NCBI GenBank assembly: GCA_028278625.1
Contig: JANQDY010000155.1
Span: forward strand, 1-60,511
From: Thermodesulfobacteriota bacterium
GTDB taxonomy: Bacteria; Desulfobacterota; DSM-4660; Desulfatiglandales; Desulfatiglandaceae
Direction: 5' to 3'
DNA length: 60,511 nt
Below, piece after piece: positions 25,631 through 35,218 of this stretch. The translations under genes were made by a program, and so were the position numbers. Under the pieces are notes generated by a model that saw nothing but the letters and a program-made list of their open reading frames with translations, was not told the DNA's origin and did not search any database. Numbering within the stretch: position 1 is the first letter of the stretch; each line of letters opens with the position of its first letter.

Positions 25631-28009
25631 TTAGACCGTAAGGCGCTTATAGATGGCCGGCAGCATGGTGGGGAGCAGTTCCACTTTGGAAAGGATGATA
25701 CTCTGGGTTTGAGGGGCGATGTGCTTTAAATACTCGGATCCCTTTTTGTCGCTGGTGATGATAAAGGGGTGAATCCGTTTCTGTCGGGCTTCTTGAATGG
25801 CCTTTTTGGTATCCATGATGGCGTAGTTGAGGTTGCCGTACTCAAAATCGTATGGTCTTCCGTCGGTTAAGATGACCATCAATTTGACGGCGCTGGGTAT
25901 CGTTTCCATCTTATAGGTGGCATGACGGATCACCGCTCCCATTCTCGTCAGTTCATGGGGTTCCAGATTGCCTAGCCGGTGCTGTACCGTTTTGTTGTAA
26001 GGCTCTCCGAATTCTTTGACACTGAACATGTCCACCCGAAAACGTCCTTCCGAGCTGAAACCGTAAATGGCATAAGGATCATCAAGGGCGTCCAGGGCTT
26101 CGGCCATAAGGACCATGGCCTCCTTTTGGATGTCGATGACCCTTTTTCCATGAATCCGGTCTTCGGTGGATCGGCTCATGTCCAGTAGAAAAATGACCCC
26201 CACATCCCGGGTCCGCTTGTCCCTTCTGGTGTAGATATTCTCGGAAAGAAAGCTGCCCGAGCGTTTGTCCAGAAGGGCCTGAACCAGGGCATCGATGTCC
26301 AGGGCATCGCCATAGGGCTGGGCGCGAAACTTCTTGAACCGTTCCGGTTTAAGCCGCATGAATTGGCGCCTGATGAGACCGATGATGCCGTGAAGCCGTT
26401 CACGGATGTCCTGAACGAACAGGTTGGGCTCGTCCTTGGCAAACCGTTGGCGGATCAGGCACCAGTCCTGTTTGTAATCGGCGATGTTCTGGTCCCACTC
26501 CCGGTAAAAAAAGGTTTTGACGGTTTCCTCCAGTTCTTCGGCGTCGGGGGAGACAAACTCCACCTGATCAAACATCTCCCTCAGGAGTCTGAAAAGAGCG
26601 TCTTTTTCCCGGTTTCCTTCTGCCATCATGGAGGATAGGAGCCCGTCCAGAACGTCCGGCTTCAAGTCCACCTGGAAAGCCGATGAATTGATGAGTTTTG
26701 AGATGACGTCTTCCGTTTCCCATATCAGTTCCGGCAAAATATCTCCCCACCAGGGCATTGGCGAAATGAACTCATGTTTATGGGGCCGGGGATAATTCTC
26801 CGGCAGGCCGTTTTCCGCGTGCCGGGCCATTTCCTTGATCAGTCCCGGCATGGTTGTAAGGATCCGCTCATCGGCCTCCAGATGGAGTGCCCGGGTATCG
26901 ATGGCTTGAACATTTTTGGGGCTGCGCCATATCTCATGGTTCAACAGCATGGCCTGATGAAGGGCCATCAGTTTGAATGTCTTGAAACCGGGCGCCGACT
27001 CGGGCAGATAAATGGTCCGTCCGTCAGTAGCAGGGCCGCCGGTAAATCCCTTGATGGAATAGAGGGTCTGGTTGGAGGCGATTTTCATCCGTTTTCCAAG
27101 GACCGCTTCGCACATTAACGCCAGGGTGTTAACACGATCTTTGAGCAGGACACCCCCCACCAGGTCGTCCCGGCGGGTGAGGCCGCTCACGGAAATGCCG
27201 CTGAAATAGCTGATCAGTTCCTCTTCGCCCTGACAGACCATCTGATCGGCGGTCACCTTTCGCCTGAAATTGCGGTTTTCCACATAGGGTTGCAGACTGC
27301 ACCCTTCAAGGCCCCGGTCAATCCACTTCCGTGTGTCTTCTTCGCTCAAGACAAGACACATTTTGACCCCTTCCTGAACAAAGGCCTCGGCGCCTTCGGA
27401 AGAGAATTTGGAAATTCGAACGGCCTGCCGAAGATAAAAGGGCCACTGGGGCAGGGGGATGGAGCCTTCCTGGTGGGACGAAATGGAATTCCTGAGAAAG
27501 GCGCGGGTGGCCTTATACATCTTTCTTCCGGCTTGAATGGCGCCACCGGCCAACTGCCCCCATTGGAATAAACCTTCAGCGCCGAAGGCTTCGAGAGCCG
27601 AAGGGGTCTCTTCCATAAAGGTGACGGCCACGTCCACATCCAGCGCATAGAGCTTGTGGATCAGTTGAATCCAACGCTCTATGATCGCTTCATCCCGCCC
27701 AAGACACGCCACGGCAGTGAAATAGTGTTGCACCAATGCCCAGTGGGCCGCGCTCAGGGAGACGGCTCCCTCAAGCATCAGATCTTTTAACGGATGGTTT
27801 TCCAGTCCCTTTAAGTCATGATACCGTTCAAGAAAAAAGGACCGGGCTTTCTTGGACCGCCAGTGGGAAACCGACCTGCAGATTTTCTTGTAGGTCTCAA
27901 CGGTGCCAGGGTCCATACCTTTTAGAAGGTTTGGATTGTCTTCCAGAAAGGTCTCCAGCGCGGTTTTCTGATCCCGAACAATGTTTTTGAGACGGGCGGG
28001 TAGTTCCAT
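25631..28009 (-). CDS. NorD/CbbO-like von Willebrand factor A protein
   Basis: 792 residues from ATG 28009, eight bases after the MoxR stop. A long helical N-terminal region (about 1-560) is followed by a VWA domain with MIDAS motif DMSRSTEDR, a Thr in the next loop and VKLMVILTDGRPYDFE, as in NorD/CbbO proteins. Such VWA proteins work with MoxR-type AAA ATPases (NorQ/CbbQ) to remodel or insert metal into enzymes. Here no denitrification or Rubisco genes are present; the partner upstream genes are GroEL-like, PqqD-like and radical SAM, so the client is something else. Confidence 0.87.
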   Translation of the reverse strand: MELPARLKNIVRDQKTALETFLEDNPNLLKGMDPGTVETYKKICRSVSHWRSKKARSFFLERYHDLKGLENHPLKDLMLEGAVSLSAAHWALVQHYFTAVACLGRDEAIIERWIQLIHKLYALDVDVAVTFMEETPSALEAFGAEGLFQWGQLAGGAIQAGRKMYKATRAFLRNSISSHQEGSIPLPQWPFYLRQAVRISKFSSEGAEAFVQEGVKMCLVLSEEDTRKWIDRGLEGCSLQPYVENRNFRRKVTADQMVCQGEEELISYFSGISVSGLTRRDDLVGGVLLKDRVNTLALMCEAVLGKRMKIASNQTLYSIKGFTGGPATDGRTIYLPESAPGFKTFKLMALHQAMLLNHEIWRSPKNVQAIDTRALHLEADERILTTMPGLIKEMARHAENGLPENYPRPHKHEFISPMPWWGDILPELIWETEDVISKLINSSAFQVDLKPDVLDGLLSSMMAEGNREKDALFRLLREMFDQVEFVSPDAEELEETVKTFFYREWDQNIADYKQDWCLIRQRFAKDEPNLFVQDIRERLHGIIGLIRRQFMRLKPERFKKFRAQPYGDALDIDALVQALLDKRSGSFLSENIYTRRDKRTRDVGVIFLLDMSRSTEDRIHGKRVIDIQKEAMVLMAEALDALDDPYAIYGFSSEGRFRVDMFSVKEFGEPYNKTVQHRLGNLEPHELTRMGAVIRHATYKMETIPSAVKLMVILTDGRPYDFEYGNLNYAIMDTKKAIQEARQKRIHPFIITSDKKGSEYLKHIAPQTQSIILSKVELLPTMLPAIYKRLTV

Positions 28010-28016
28010 TGAAACC

Positions 28017-28865
28017 CTAAAAAACCCCTTCCACGATTTCCTTGATGGCTTCCTGCATTTCCGGATCATCGCTCATGGCTCGGGTAATGGCGATTTCGCA
28101 AGCGGTATCCGGCACCAAACCTTCACACATCATTTTCGCCGCATAAACCAACAGACGTGTGCTGACCCCTTCTTCCAGCCCATGCTGCCTGAGATTGCGA
28201 ACCATTTCCCCTAAATGAACCAGCTTGTCGGCGGTATTTGCATCCACACCCCCTTCTTTCATGAGAATGGTCCGCTCAGTTTCGGAAACGGGATAGTTGA
28301 ATTCCAGGGCCACGAACCGCTGACGGGTGGAATGCTTGAGATCCTTCATGACGCTCTGATAGCCTGGGTTATAGGAAATGGTCAAAAGGAAGTCAGGATG
28401 GGATTCCAGAAGAAGGCCCCTTTTTTCCTGAAGCAGGATTCGCCGGTCATCGGTCAGGGGATGGATGACCACCGTGGTATCTTTTCGGGCCTCCACCACC
28501 TCGTCCAGATAGCAGATAGCCCCGTGTTTGACGGCCAGGGACAACGGACCGTCGGACCACACGGTTTCCTCACCTGCCAAAAGATACCGGCCCACCAGGT
28601 CGGAAGCCGTCAGGTCTTCGTGGCATGCAATGGTGACCAGCGGCCGTTTCAATTTCCAGGCCATGTATTCAATGAATCGGGTCTTACCGCACCCCGTGGG
28701 CCCTTTGAGCATCACCGGAAGCCTGAGCCGGTAGGCGGTTTCAAAGGATTCAATCTCGTCTTTTACCGGAAGATAATACGGCTCTTCGGTAATATGGTAG
28801 TTCTCAATGGCAATGCCGTTGGTGTCCTGTGCCTTTCTTTGATGGGATGCTGTGGTCATTTCCAA
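28017..28865 (-). CDS. MoxR-family AAA+ ATPase (NorQ/CbbQ type)
   Basis: 282 residues. Walker [21 protein letters not shown], Walker [15 protein letters not shown], sensor region [25 protein letters not shown], and a C-terminal CbbQ/NirQ/NorQ helical lid ([20 protein letters not shown]). These ATPases act as chaperones with VWA partners, and the VWA gene follows directly. Upstream, the GroEL-like gene ends 84 bases before this start, so all belong to one - strand operon. Confidence 0.92.
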   Translation of the reverse strand: MEMTTASHQRKAQDTNGIAIENYHITEEPYYLPVKDEIESFETAYRLRLPVMLKGPTGCGKTRFIEYMAWKLKRPLVTIACHEDLTASDLVGRYLLAGEETVWSDGPLSLAVKHGAICYLDEVVEARKDTTVVIHPLTDDRRILLQEKRGLLLESHPDFLLTISYNPGYQSVMKDLKHSTRQRFVALEFNYPVSETERTILMKEGGVDANTADKLVHLGEMVRNLRQHGLEEGVSTRLLVYAAKMMCEGLVPDTACEIAITRAMSDDPEMQEAIKEIVEGVF

Positions 28866-28948
28866 ATTGCCTTTCCGAAGCGGGTGTTTTCAAAAGTTAT
28901 GTGTCAAGGGCCGTGGAGGCGTATACACATTAATCGACTATGATGTCT

Positions 28949-30649
28949 CTATTCTCCTTCTGCCAATTGTTGTTCGGCGGCTTCCGGTCCCCCCATCTGC
29001 TTGACCCGGGCCATATGTTCTTTGATCTTCGGGATGGCTTCGTGGGGATTTTTGAGAGTGGGCGGGGGTGTTTTCACCTTGTCCACCACAGCAACTTCGG
29101 TGGTCAAAAGGGTTGCCGCGACGGAAGCCGCATTCTGAAGGGCATGGCGCGTCACCAGGGCCGGGTCAATGACCCCCTCATCCAGGAGGTCTTGAAACCG
29201 GCCGGTCAATGCATTGAATCCGGTGCCGTTTTCGGATTCTCTGATACGGCGCACAACCGCGTCCCCTTCGAAACCGGCATTATGGGCAATGAGACGTGCC
29301 GGTTCTTCCAATGCCCGTTTGGTAATCGCAACACCCAACGCTTCATCACCTTTAAGTCTCAGGCTGTCCAGTGTTTTGGCGCAGCGAATGAGAGCCGTCC
29401 CTCCGCCCGGAAGAATCCCCTCTTTGAGTGCGGCGCCGGTGGCACTGAGCGCATTGTCCACGCGGGCCTTTTTTTCCGTTAGAGCGGTTTCCGTGGCCGC
29501 GCCCACATGGACGACGGCGATGCTGCCGGCGATTCGCGCCAGTCGTTTCTCGGTCTGTTCTCTGTCGTAATCCCACGAAGAGCGCTCAATCTGGCCCTTT
29601 ATTTCGCGGATGCGCTGCCCAACGGCTTCCTTGCTGCCCCAGCCACCTACAATAAAAGTATTGTCTTTATCGACAATAACACGATTGCACCGTCCCAAGT
29701 GTTCAAGGGTTACGCTTTTGATTTTCAACCCCACCTCTTTGGAAATCACCTGGCCCCCGGTGATGGCGGCAATATCGGCAAGGTTAAGACGCCTTCTGTC
29801 CCCGAATCCCGGCGGTTTGGTGATCACCACCTCCAGATTGCCGTTGGTCTTGTTCTGTATCAGGGTTGAAAGGGCTTCTCCGGTAACATCATCGGCGATG
29901 ATCATCAAGGGGCCGTCGGCTTTGATGATCTGCTTGAGCAAGACCAAAAGGTCCTTGACCGTCTCGATTTTATCATCGTAGATGAGGATAAAGGGATTTT
30001 CCAGAACAGTGCGCATGGTGGGTTTGTCGGTGACGAAATAGGGGGAAATATATCCCCGGTCGTAGTGCATGCCGGGCAAAACCTCCGTATTGGTGTGAAT
30101 GCCGTTTCCCTTTTCGGAGATCACTTTGCCGTGCTTGCCTGCTTTTTCAATGGCATCGGATACGATTTCCCCGATTTCAGTGTCGTTGTTGGCACTGATG
30201 GCGGCAATACGGGCGATGTCTTCTTTTGATGTCACCGGGCGGGAAATGTGTTTCAGTTCCTCTGTGACCCGTTCTACGGCCTTATCGATACCTCGCTTCA
30301 GGGAGACCAGGTTTGCCCCCGCGGCGGCCAGTTTGCAGCCTTCCCGAAAAATGGCCTGGGTCAAAACGGCCACGGTGGTGGTACCGTCTCCCACCATATT
30401 GGACGTTTTCTTGCAGGCGGCGTAAACCAGTTGGGCGCCCATGTCTTCCAAGGGATCCGGCAGCATGTCGATGAATCGCGCCACTTTGACCCCGTCCTTG
30501 GTGATGTGGGGATAGCCGATTTTCCATTCGAGCATGACATTCTGGCCCCCGGGGCCCAGGGTGATTTTGACCGCATCGGCCATGGTATCCAACCCTTTCT
30601 TAAGTTTGTCACGCGCATTTCCGCTATATCTTATTGTTCTGGGTGCCAT
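28949..30649 (-). CDS. Divergent GroEL-type chaperonin paralogue
   Basis: 566 residues from ATG 30649 (AGGAAGGAA upstream). Clear Hsp60 features: KITLGPGGQNVMLE, DGVKVAR, VGDGTTTVAVLTQAI, GYISPYFVTD, AAITGGQVIS, LPGGGTALIRC. It differs from housekeeping GroEL in the start (TIRYSGNARDKLKKGLDTMA), many substitutions and a C-terminus ending EAAEQQLAEGE instead of a Gly-Gly-Met tail, and no groES is next to it. It overlaps the PqqD-like gene by 26 bases. Probably a dedicated chaperonin for a client linked to the radical SAM/PqqD or MoxR/VWA pair. Confidence 0.9.
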   Translation of the reverse strand: MAPRTIRYSGNARDKLKKGLDTMADAVKITLGPGGQNVMLEWKIGYPHITKDGVKVARFIDMLPDPLEDMGAQLVYAACKKTSNMVGDGTTTVAVLTQAIFREGCKLAAAGANLVSLKRGIDKAVERVTEELKHISRPVTSKEDIARIAAISANNDTEIGEIVSDAIEKAGKHGKVISEKGNGIHTNTEVLPGMHYDRGYISPYFVTDKPTMRTVLENPFILIYDDKIETVKDLLVLLKQIIKADGPLMIIADDVTGEALSTLIQNKTNGNLEVVITKPPGFGDRRRLNLADIAAITGGQVISKEVGLKIKSVTLEHLGRCNRVIVDKDNTFIVGGWGSKEAVGQRIREIKGQIERSSWDYDREQTEKRLARIAGSIAVVHVGAATETALTEKKARVDNALSATGAALKEGILPGGGTALIRCAKTLDSLRLKGDEALGVAITKRALEEPARLIAHNAGFEGDAVVRRIRESENGTGFNALTGRFQDLLDEGVIDPALVTRHALQNAASVAATLLTTEVAVVDKVKTPPPTLKNPHEAIPKIKEHMARVKQMGGPEAAEQQLAEGE

Positions 30650-30947
30650 ACGAAGATTCCTTCCTAGGGTCCAAGAGAACTTCCTCAATGAGTGGTTTTT
30701 GGCGCATCATTTCCATGAATTTTTCCACGGCCCTGGCTCCTTCGTGAGGGGAAACGTCATAATGTTCCCGGACAATGTCGATGACACCGCTTACATCTCT
30801 TTTTCCGTTCAGGGCAGCCGCTATGATGGCACTGCTTTTGCCGAGACTATAGAAGGAGAGATCTGAAATATCAATAACAAATGAGCCGTCGTCGAAATTA
30901 TAGAACCGCGCCTTCTCCTTGAAACGAAACACTCTTTTTAGATCCAT
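30624..30947 (-). CDS. PqqD-like protein (RiPP recognition element type)
   Basis: 107 residues. The PqqD fold is suggested by FDDGSFVIDISDLSFYSLGKSSAIIAAALNGKRDVSGVIDIVREHYDVSPHEGARAVEKFMEMM: a short beta-hairpin, a helix and a winged-helix-like set ending in a helix. PqqD-like domains bind leader peptides for radical SAM enzymes, and a radical SAM gene ends only 12 bases upstream. No precursor peptide could be identified within the operon. The gene overlaps the GroEL-like gene by 26 bases. Confidence 0.78.
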   Translation of the reverse strand: MDLKRVFRFKEKARFYNFDDGSFVIDISDLSFYSLGKSSAIIAAALNGKRDVSGVIDIVREHYDVSPHEGARAVEKFMEMMRQKPLIEEVLLDPRKESSYGTQNNKI

Positions 30948-30959
30948 GATTTCAAGCTT

Positions 30960-32741
30960 TTATTGGTCTCTGCCGTTTATCTGATCCCAGAAGAACCGGT
31001 CCTTGTTCAACAGCGCTAATTCAAAAAGGGTCATGAGTTCTCCGTTTGAAAGACCCTCCGGGAAAAGGGGTTGAGGGGACCCGAGTCTTTGAAAAAAATC
31101 TTCGGGAATTTCCTTGACCATGGGGCTTCGCATGGAGCCGAGATACCGTCCCCCCAGAAATTCAAACAGAATCATGCCACTGACATCAATTGGCCGGTCC
31201 GGGTGTTTCAGAACCGATTGAACGGCTTGCCGACAATCCCTCTGAATGAAATGGTCGGCGGCTGCCGCGTAAGCCCGCTCCACCAAGCCAAGTTCTTTGT
31301 CGGTTAGTGTTATGGAAAAGGGGATGTTGTCCACCCGAATGGCCTTTCGGGTACTTCTTGAATCTATCCGAATGCCGTATGTTTCAAGATCTTTCCCCAG
31401 GGCCGATTTCCTGGTGATTTCCAATCGGAAAAAGGCGATGTTCCCGATGGTTTTTCGAAACCTGGAGATGAACGAAATGTTCTCCAGCTCCTCTTCCAGG
31501 GTGGCCATCGGCGCGCCGTACATGAAATTGCATTGAAAAAAACGGTAATTGGCCTTTTCCGCTTCCTCAAAGAAGGCGTAGACGCTTTTTGCGCCGTAGC
31601 CTTTATTAAAAAAGTCAAGTATCCGGTTGTTCACGGATTCAACACCGACCGCTGAAAAAACACAGCCGGAGCGTTTCAATAAATCAAAGAGGTGTGCATC
31701 AAAACCGCTATCCACCCTGAAAAAGGAACCCCAGGTGATCCTGATTTTCCTGTCAAGGATCCCTTGGGAGATCATTCGAGCATCTCTTGGGGTCAGCGCT
31801 TCGGTAATCAGGGAGATGCGAACCGGCTTGCCTGAAAATTGCGCCAGTTCATCTAGAAGGACTTCGAGGTCTTTTCGCGTAAACCTGCCTGAATCAAGGT
31901 AGATGTAGGTGCAGTAGGTGCATTTGCCCCAGTAGCATCCCCGCGAGTAGAGTATGGGAACGGACGTATGGTCAAATTCCCCTTTGTAAGAAACGGTCTG
32001 CCGGTTGATGTCCACATAGGTTTTTTGAGACAATGCCGTCTGATGGGCTGGGGCTTGTCTCCGGATAAATTCCAGAAGTCCTTTCAGTTTATTCTCGCCG
32101 GAATATTTTACATAGTAGTCAAAGTATCCGTTTTTCACATGATCCAACAGGATCTCATCCTCCATGAGGGTGATGGCGCTGCCACCGAAGATGGTTTTTG
32201 CGGCGCTGCCGGCCTTTTTCAGGTGTTTTCCCAATAACAGTCCCGGCAGTAACTGATCCACATGGGGCACGGAGACCAAAATGGCCTGATAATGGTCTTT
32301 TACCAGTTGGTTGGCCGTATCCTCCAGAAATTGGTTCAACAGGGGCAGGGTGTCAGGGAGTCCTTCGTAAACTGTTTCGAAGGACTGCCGTCCGAAAACA
32401 TCAAGGCGTAGGTTTGCAAGGACGGAACTTCGGAAAAAATGGTCATACAGGCCTTCTTTTTTCAGGCTTTTGGCGGTTTTCGCTTTGTGAAGATGGTCCC
32501 GGTACATTTGGAAATATGTCAAATAGGGTGAACCGGCGTTTTCAGCCTGGGCCATGGGGGTGGAGAAGAGGGTGTCAAGGTGCTTGGCGTCAGAAAGTAG
32601 GAAATCAATCAGGCATTCGTTCTGGTCTATGGCATGGACGTCATGCATCTCCTTTAAAAGGAAATCCAAGATGAGATTGATTCCCAAATAGTCTCTCAAG
32701 GCATGTTCGCTGAATAACGGCAAAATCACGGCAATTTTCAT
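30960..32741 (-). CDS. B12-binding-domain radical SAM enzyme next to PqqD
   Basis: 593 residues from ATG 32741. The N-terminal half (about 1-210) is a B12-binding-like Rossmann region (ALRDYLGINLILDFLL; ILVSVPHVDQLLPGLLLGKHLKK; TIFGGSAITLMED). The radical SAM domain starts near 260 with SRGCYWGKCTYCTY (C-x4-C-x2-C variant), then LITEALTPRDARMIS, FSAVGVESVNNRILDFFNKG and FQCNFMYGAP. The C-terminal part is family-specific. The adjacent PqqD-like gene suggests peptide modification; alternatively it modifies a protein handled by the GroEL and MoxR/VWA chaperones. Confidence 0.82.
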   Translation of the reverse strand: MKIAVILPLFSEHALRDYLGINLILDFLLKEMHDVHAIDQNECLIDFLLSDAKHLDTLFSTPMAQAENAGSPYLTYFQMYRDHLHKAKTAKSLKKEGLYDHFFRSSVLANLRLDVFGRQSFETVYEGLPDTLPLLNQFLEDTANQLVKDHYQAILVSVPHVDQLLPGLLLGKHLKKAGSAAKTIFGGSAITLMEDEILLDHVKNGYFDYYVKYSGENKLKGLLEFIRRQAPAHQTALSQKTYVDINRQTVSYKGEFDHTSVPILYSRGCYWGKCTYCTYIYLDSGRFTRKDLEVLLDELAQFSGKPVRISLITEALTPRDARMISQGILDRKIRITWGSFFRVDSGFDAHLFDLLKRSGCVFSAVGVESVNNRILDFFNKGYGAKSVYAFFEEAEKANYRFFQCNFMYGAPMATLEEELENISFISRFRKTIGNIAFFRLEITRKSALGKDLETYGIRIDSRSTRKAIRVDNIPFSITLTDKELGLVERAYAAAADHFIQRDCRQAVQSVLKHPDRPIDVSGMILFEFLGGRYLGSMRSPMVKEIPEDFFQRLGSPQPLFPEGLSNGELMTLFELALLNKDRFFWDQINGRDQ

Positions 32742-32918
32742 GGAAGGCACCTGAATGCTCTTTCTATTGGCCAGTCTTTCCAGTATCTTAAGCGATTAAG
32801 GAGCGGGTGGGAAGATTCCTGGAAATCAAAAGGGGGGATATCCCCAAAAAACCTCAAAATGGGCAACACCGATGGTTCCGAAGTGTCAAAGACCGCTTCG
32901 GAACCATCTCTTCTCGAA

Positions 32919-33974
32919 TTAGTATTTGCCGTGGAGTTCGGCACCTTCCATCATGGTAACCGCCATGTTTAGGTTGCCGTTGGGCGGGAATTCGCATCCC
33001 GGAGCCAGAATATAACGGCCGCCCGCCTTCAGTTCATCGCATTCCACCTTGATTTCATCGAGCAGTTCCTGTTTGGTGCCCAGGAAGAGCCGCTCCGCCG
33101 GATGGATGTAGCCGAACATGGTGATTTTGTCGCCGTATTTCTGCTTGGCTTCCACATGGGTCTCGCAGTCATCCGGTACATAGGCATAGGAGATGCCGAT
33201 GGGGTCCATGGCCTCGATCTGGGCATCGAAGTAGACGTTATTACCACAGTTGTGGACCCAGACCGTGGTCTTTTCCCGAATTTTGTCCGCCAGTTTCGCG
33301 GCCGTCGGTGCTTCCACTTTTCTCCACAGTTTCTTGCTCATGATGCCGCCGGAAGCGTAGAGGGTATCCAGGCATACACCGTGGACCCCGGTATCCGTCA
33401 CTTTGGGGATGTAGTCCAGCAGCACGTCCTGAATGACCAACTGGGCTTCCATCTGTGGCTTAAAATTTTTGACGCAGTCAAAGAAGAGTTTCTCTGCGCC
33501 GCGCATCATGCCCAAAAGACCTAAGGTTCCGAAGACAAAGGCCACAACTGCCGTGTCTTTTCCCACCTCGTTCATCATGATATCAAGGGCCTTGACATAT
33601 TCGGCCATACGGCTCATGCCGCCGGGTCCTTTGGTGACGCACGGCTCAATGGGCTGCACCTTGCCGTAATCGTCGGGGCTGGTGACCAGAGGGTTATCAT
33701 AGTTGGGCCGGGTGGTGTCATTGAGCAGGAACTGAGTATCCTGACCGAAGTCATGGGCTTCCAGGGTGAGGTCCCACAAAAGGACATGGGCATCAAAACC
33801 GATCAGTTCCTGGGCTGCAATACATGATTTGGCAAAAAGTTCCCCTTCCTTTGAAAACTCATCGAATCGGCAGCCATAAACATTATGGGACACGCCGAGC
33901 ATGAGCGGGCAGACCGGAACGCGATCCGCCTCTTTCCCTTCAATTGCCGTTACGACTCTCTCCAAGCTGTTCAT
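32919..33974 (-). CDS. UroD-fold corrinoid methyltransferase (MtbA-like)
   Basis: 351 residues. Features of the MtaA/MtbA/UroD family: MNSLERVVTAIEGKEADRVPV start, VWVHNCGNN (His-x-Cys of the zinc site) and ILAPGCEFPPNGN (third ligand Cys) near the C-terminus. It is less similar to the two WPGCDLWPD paralogues and closer in its end region to the Sec-containing protein at 51943 (APG-C/U). It is the last gene of an operon with two CobW-type GTPases and a protein of unknown function, suggesting dedicated metal or cofactor delivery. Substrate unknown. Confidence 0.87.
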   Translation of the reverse strand: MNSLERVVTAIEGKEADRVPVCPLMLGVSHNVYGCRFDEFSKEGELFAKSCIAAQELIGFDAHVLLWDLTLEAHDFGQDTQFLLNDTTRPNYDNPLVTSPDDYGKVQPIEPCVTKGPGGMSRMAEYVKALDIMMNEVGKDTAVVAFVFGTLGLLGMMRGAEKLFFDCVKNFKPQMEAQLVIQDVLLDYIPKVTDTGVHGVCLDTLYASGGIMSKKLWRKVEAPTAAKLADKIREKTTVWVHNCGNNVYFDAQIEAMDPIGISYAYVPDDCETHVEAKQKYGDKITMFGYIHPAERLFLGTKQELLDEIKVECDELKAGGRYILAPGCEFPPNGNLNMAVTMMEGAELHGKY

Positions 33975-34070
33975 TTTTTCCCTCCATTCATTTTTTCCAA
34001 CGGTCCGGTGCGGAGCCGTCAGCGTCCCCCGGCGCGAGGACCTGGTTGGTTTTTACAGGTGACAACCGAT

Positions 34071-34664
34071 TCAGGAAATATCGGCGATCACCTCATCAAC
34101 ACCCTTCCCGTCAGGGATGCTTACGGATAGCACATGATCCACATGTGCCTCCTTTCTCAGAACTTCCCTGATATGTTGAAGTTTTTGTTTGTCTACGCGG
34201 TCTGCACGGGTGATGGCGGTCCTGAGACTCTTGTTAATATGGTTCATGACCGTTTGTCTCCGCTCCTGCCATAGAAAACCAAATTCCGGGGCATCCACAA
34301 GAGCGAACACAGGGCCTATTTCGTAATCCACGTCCCTTGTGCCCATTCGAAGGGCCGTCAGCATTTCAGCCGTCACCACCAGTTCAAAGGGCTCAACAAA
34401 TAGATAATCGGGATTCACACGTCTTCTGATATCTTTGATCATGATCGTCAGGCTGCCAGCCAACGTGCACCCCACTCAGCCGCCGCGAAGGTACTCCACA
34501 TGGATACCGTTTGTTTGAACAAAACCCGCGTCAAAATCGGCTTCGCCCCTTTCGTTCACAATAACGGCGGAATTCCTTCCCCTTTTCCTGAGACGATGGA
34601 TAACCTCACGGATGAGGGTTGTTTTGCCGCTGTTCTGAACACCACAAAAAGTAACGGTTTTCAT
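34071..34664 (-). CDS. CobW/HypB-type GTPase, predicted selenoprotein (Sec63)
   Basis: 197 residues if TGA at 34478-34476 is read as Sec. Upstream of it: Walker A CGVQNSGKTTLIREV and INVNERGEAD-like switch (VIVNERGEADFDAG); the TGA falls in EYLRGG-U-VGCTLAG, exactly where the GTPase encoded two genes upstream has GGGCICC. Sec thus replaces the first Cys of the CxCC metal motif. Reading continues in frame with FVEPFELVVTAEML and a final TRADRVD in place of NKxD. No ribosome binding site or start precedes the second half, and a good SECIS-like hairpin follows the TGA. It lacks a CobW C-terminal domain. Confidence 0.87.
34446..34465 (-). promoter_or_regulatory. bSECIS-like hairpin of the Sec-GTPase
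   Basis: Beginning 13 bases from the TGA: CGT-T-GGCT-(GGC)-AGCC-TG-ACG, a two-part stem with a T-side bulge and a 3-base loop starting GG. Spacing and loop agree with bacterial SECIS elements. Confidence 0.7.
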
Positions 34665-34689
34665 AGACTATCCTGAACGCCGGTTCGAT

Positions 34690-35214
34690 TTATGAAGCCT
34701 GGTTTTCTTCATGGGCTCTGAACTGATCTTCAAGCTGTTGTTGATGCTCCTCCTTGCTCATGAGAAAATCAAATTCATCAAAATAGGTGTGTTCCTTTTC
34801 CTTCACCACCACGATGTTATTGCCATCGGCAATTTCATGCATTCCTTCCAACGTGGCCGCTTTGACCGCATCTTCGGGGATCCCCTGCACAATGCTGTTG
34901 ATGGCCACATAAAGGTCTTTCACCGGGTGGGAGAGATGGCCGCTGGAGTAACTCCCGTGGCTGGTTCCGATGGTATCCGCCTTGACGGCGCCGCTATCGG
35001 TGCGAATGTGGCTTTTGATGTGACCGATGGCCCGGGCCCCCAGGTCCATGCATTTTTCGGCGATGGACATCATCATGGATTCAGCCATTTCCCGAACCTG
35101 CATTTCCGCCATGGCCCGTTTGGCGGTTAACCGGGCCGCGACGCCGTAACCGCTGACGCCGTGATCGGTGTAGCATCCCTTTTCGGTATTTCCCCTTTGG
35201 GTGGCATCCGTCAC
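34690..35214 (-). CDS. Conserved hypothetical protein between two GTPases
   Basis: 174 residues. I do not recognise the family. Visible features: an N-terminal YGVAARLTAKRAMAEMQVREMAESMMMSIAEKCMDLG helix, a GARAIGHIKSHIRTDSGAVKADTIGTSHG segment with several His, and a C-terminal acidic tail (FDFLMSKEEHQQQLEDQFRAHEE). No signal peptide or membrane helix. It lies 4 bases after the CobW-type GTPase and 25 bases before the Sec-GTPase, which implies a shared task, perhaps as their effector or client. The His residues could bind metal. Confidence 0.7.
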   Translation of the reverse strand: MTDATQRGNTEKGCYTDHGVSGYGVAARLTAKRAMAEMQVREMAESMMMSIAEKCMDLGARAIGHIKSHIRTDSGAVKADTIGTSHGSYSSGHLSHPVKDLYVAINSIVQGIPEDAVKAATLEGMHEIADGNNIVVVKEKEHTYFDEFDFLMSKEEHQQQLEDQFRAHEENQAS

Positions 35215-35218
35215 GGTC

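Noticed and set aside
25631..28865. NorQ/NorD assignment to denitrification
   Set aside because: No nitric oxide reductase or other denitrification gene is present; only the family resemblance supports it.
28949..30649. Housekeeping groEL
   Set aside because: No groES, atypical C-terminus and N-terminus, and embedded in a radical SAM/PqqD/MoxR operon.
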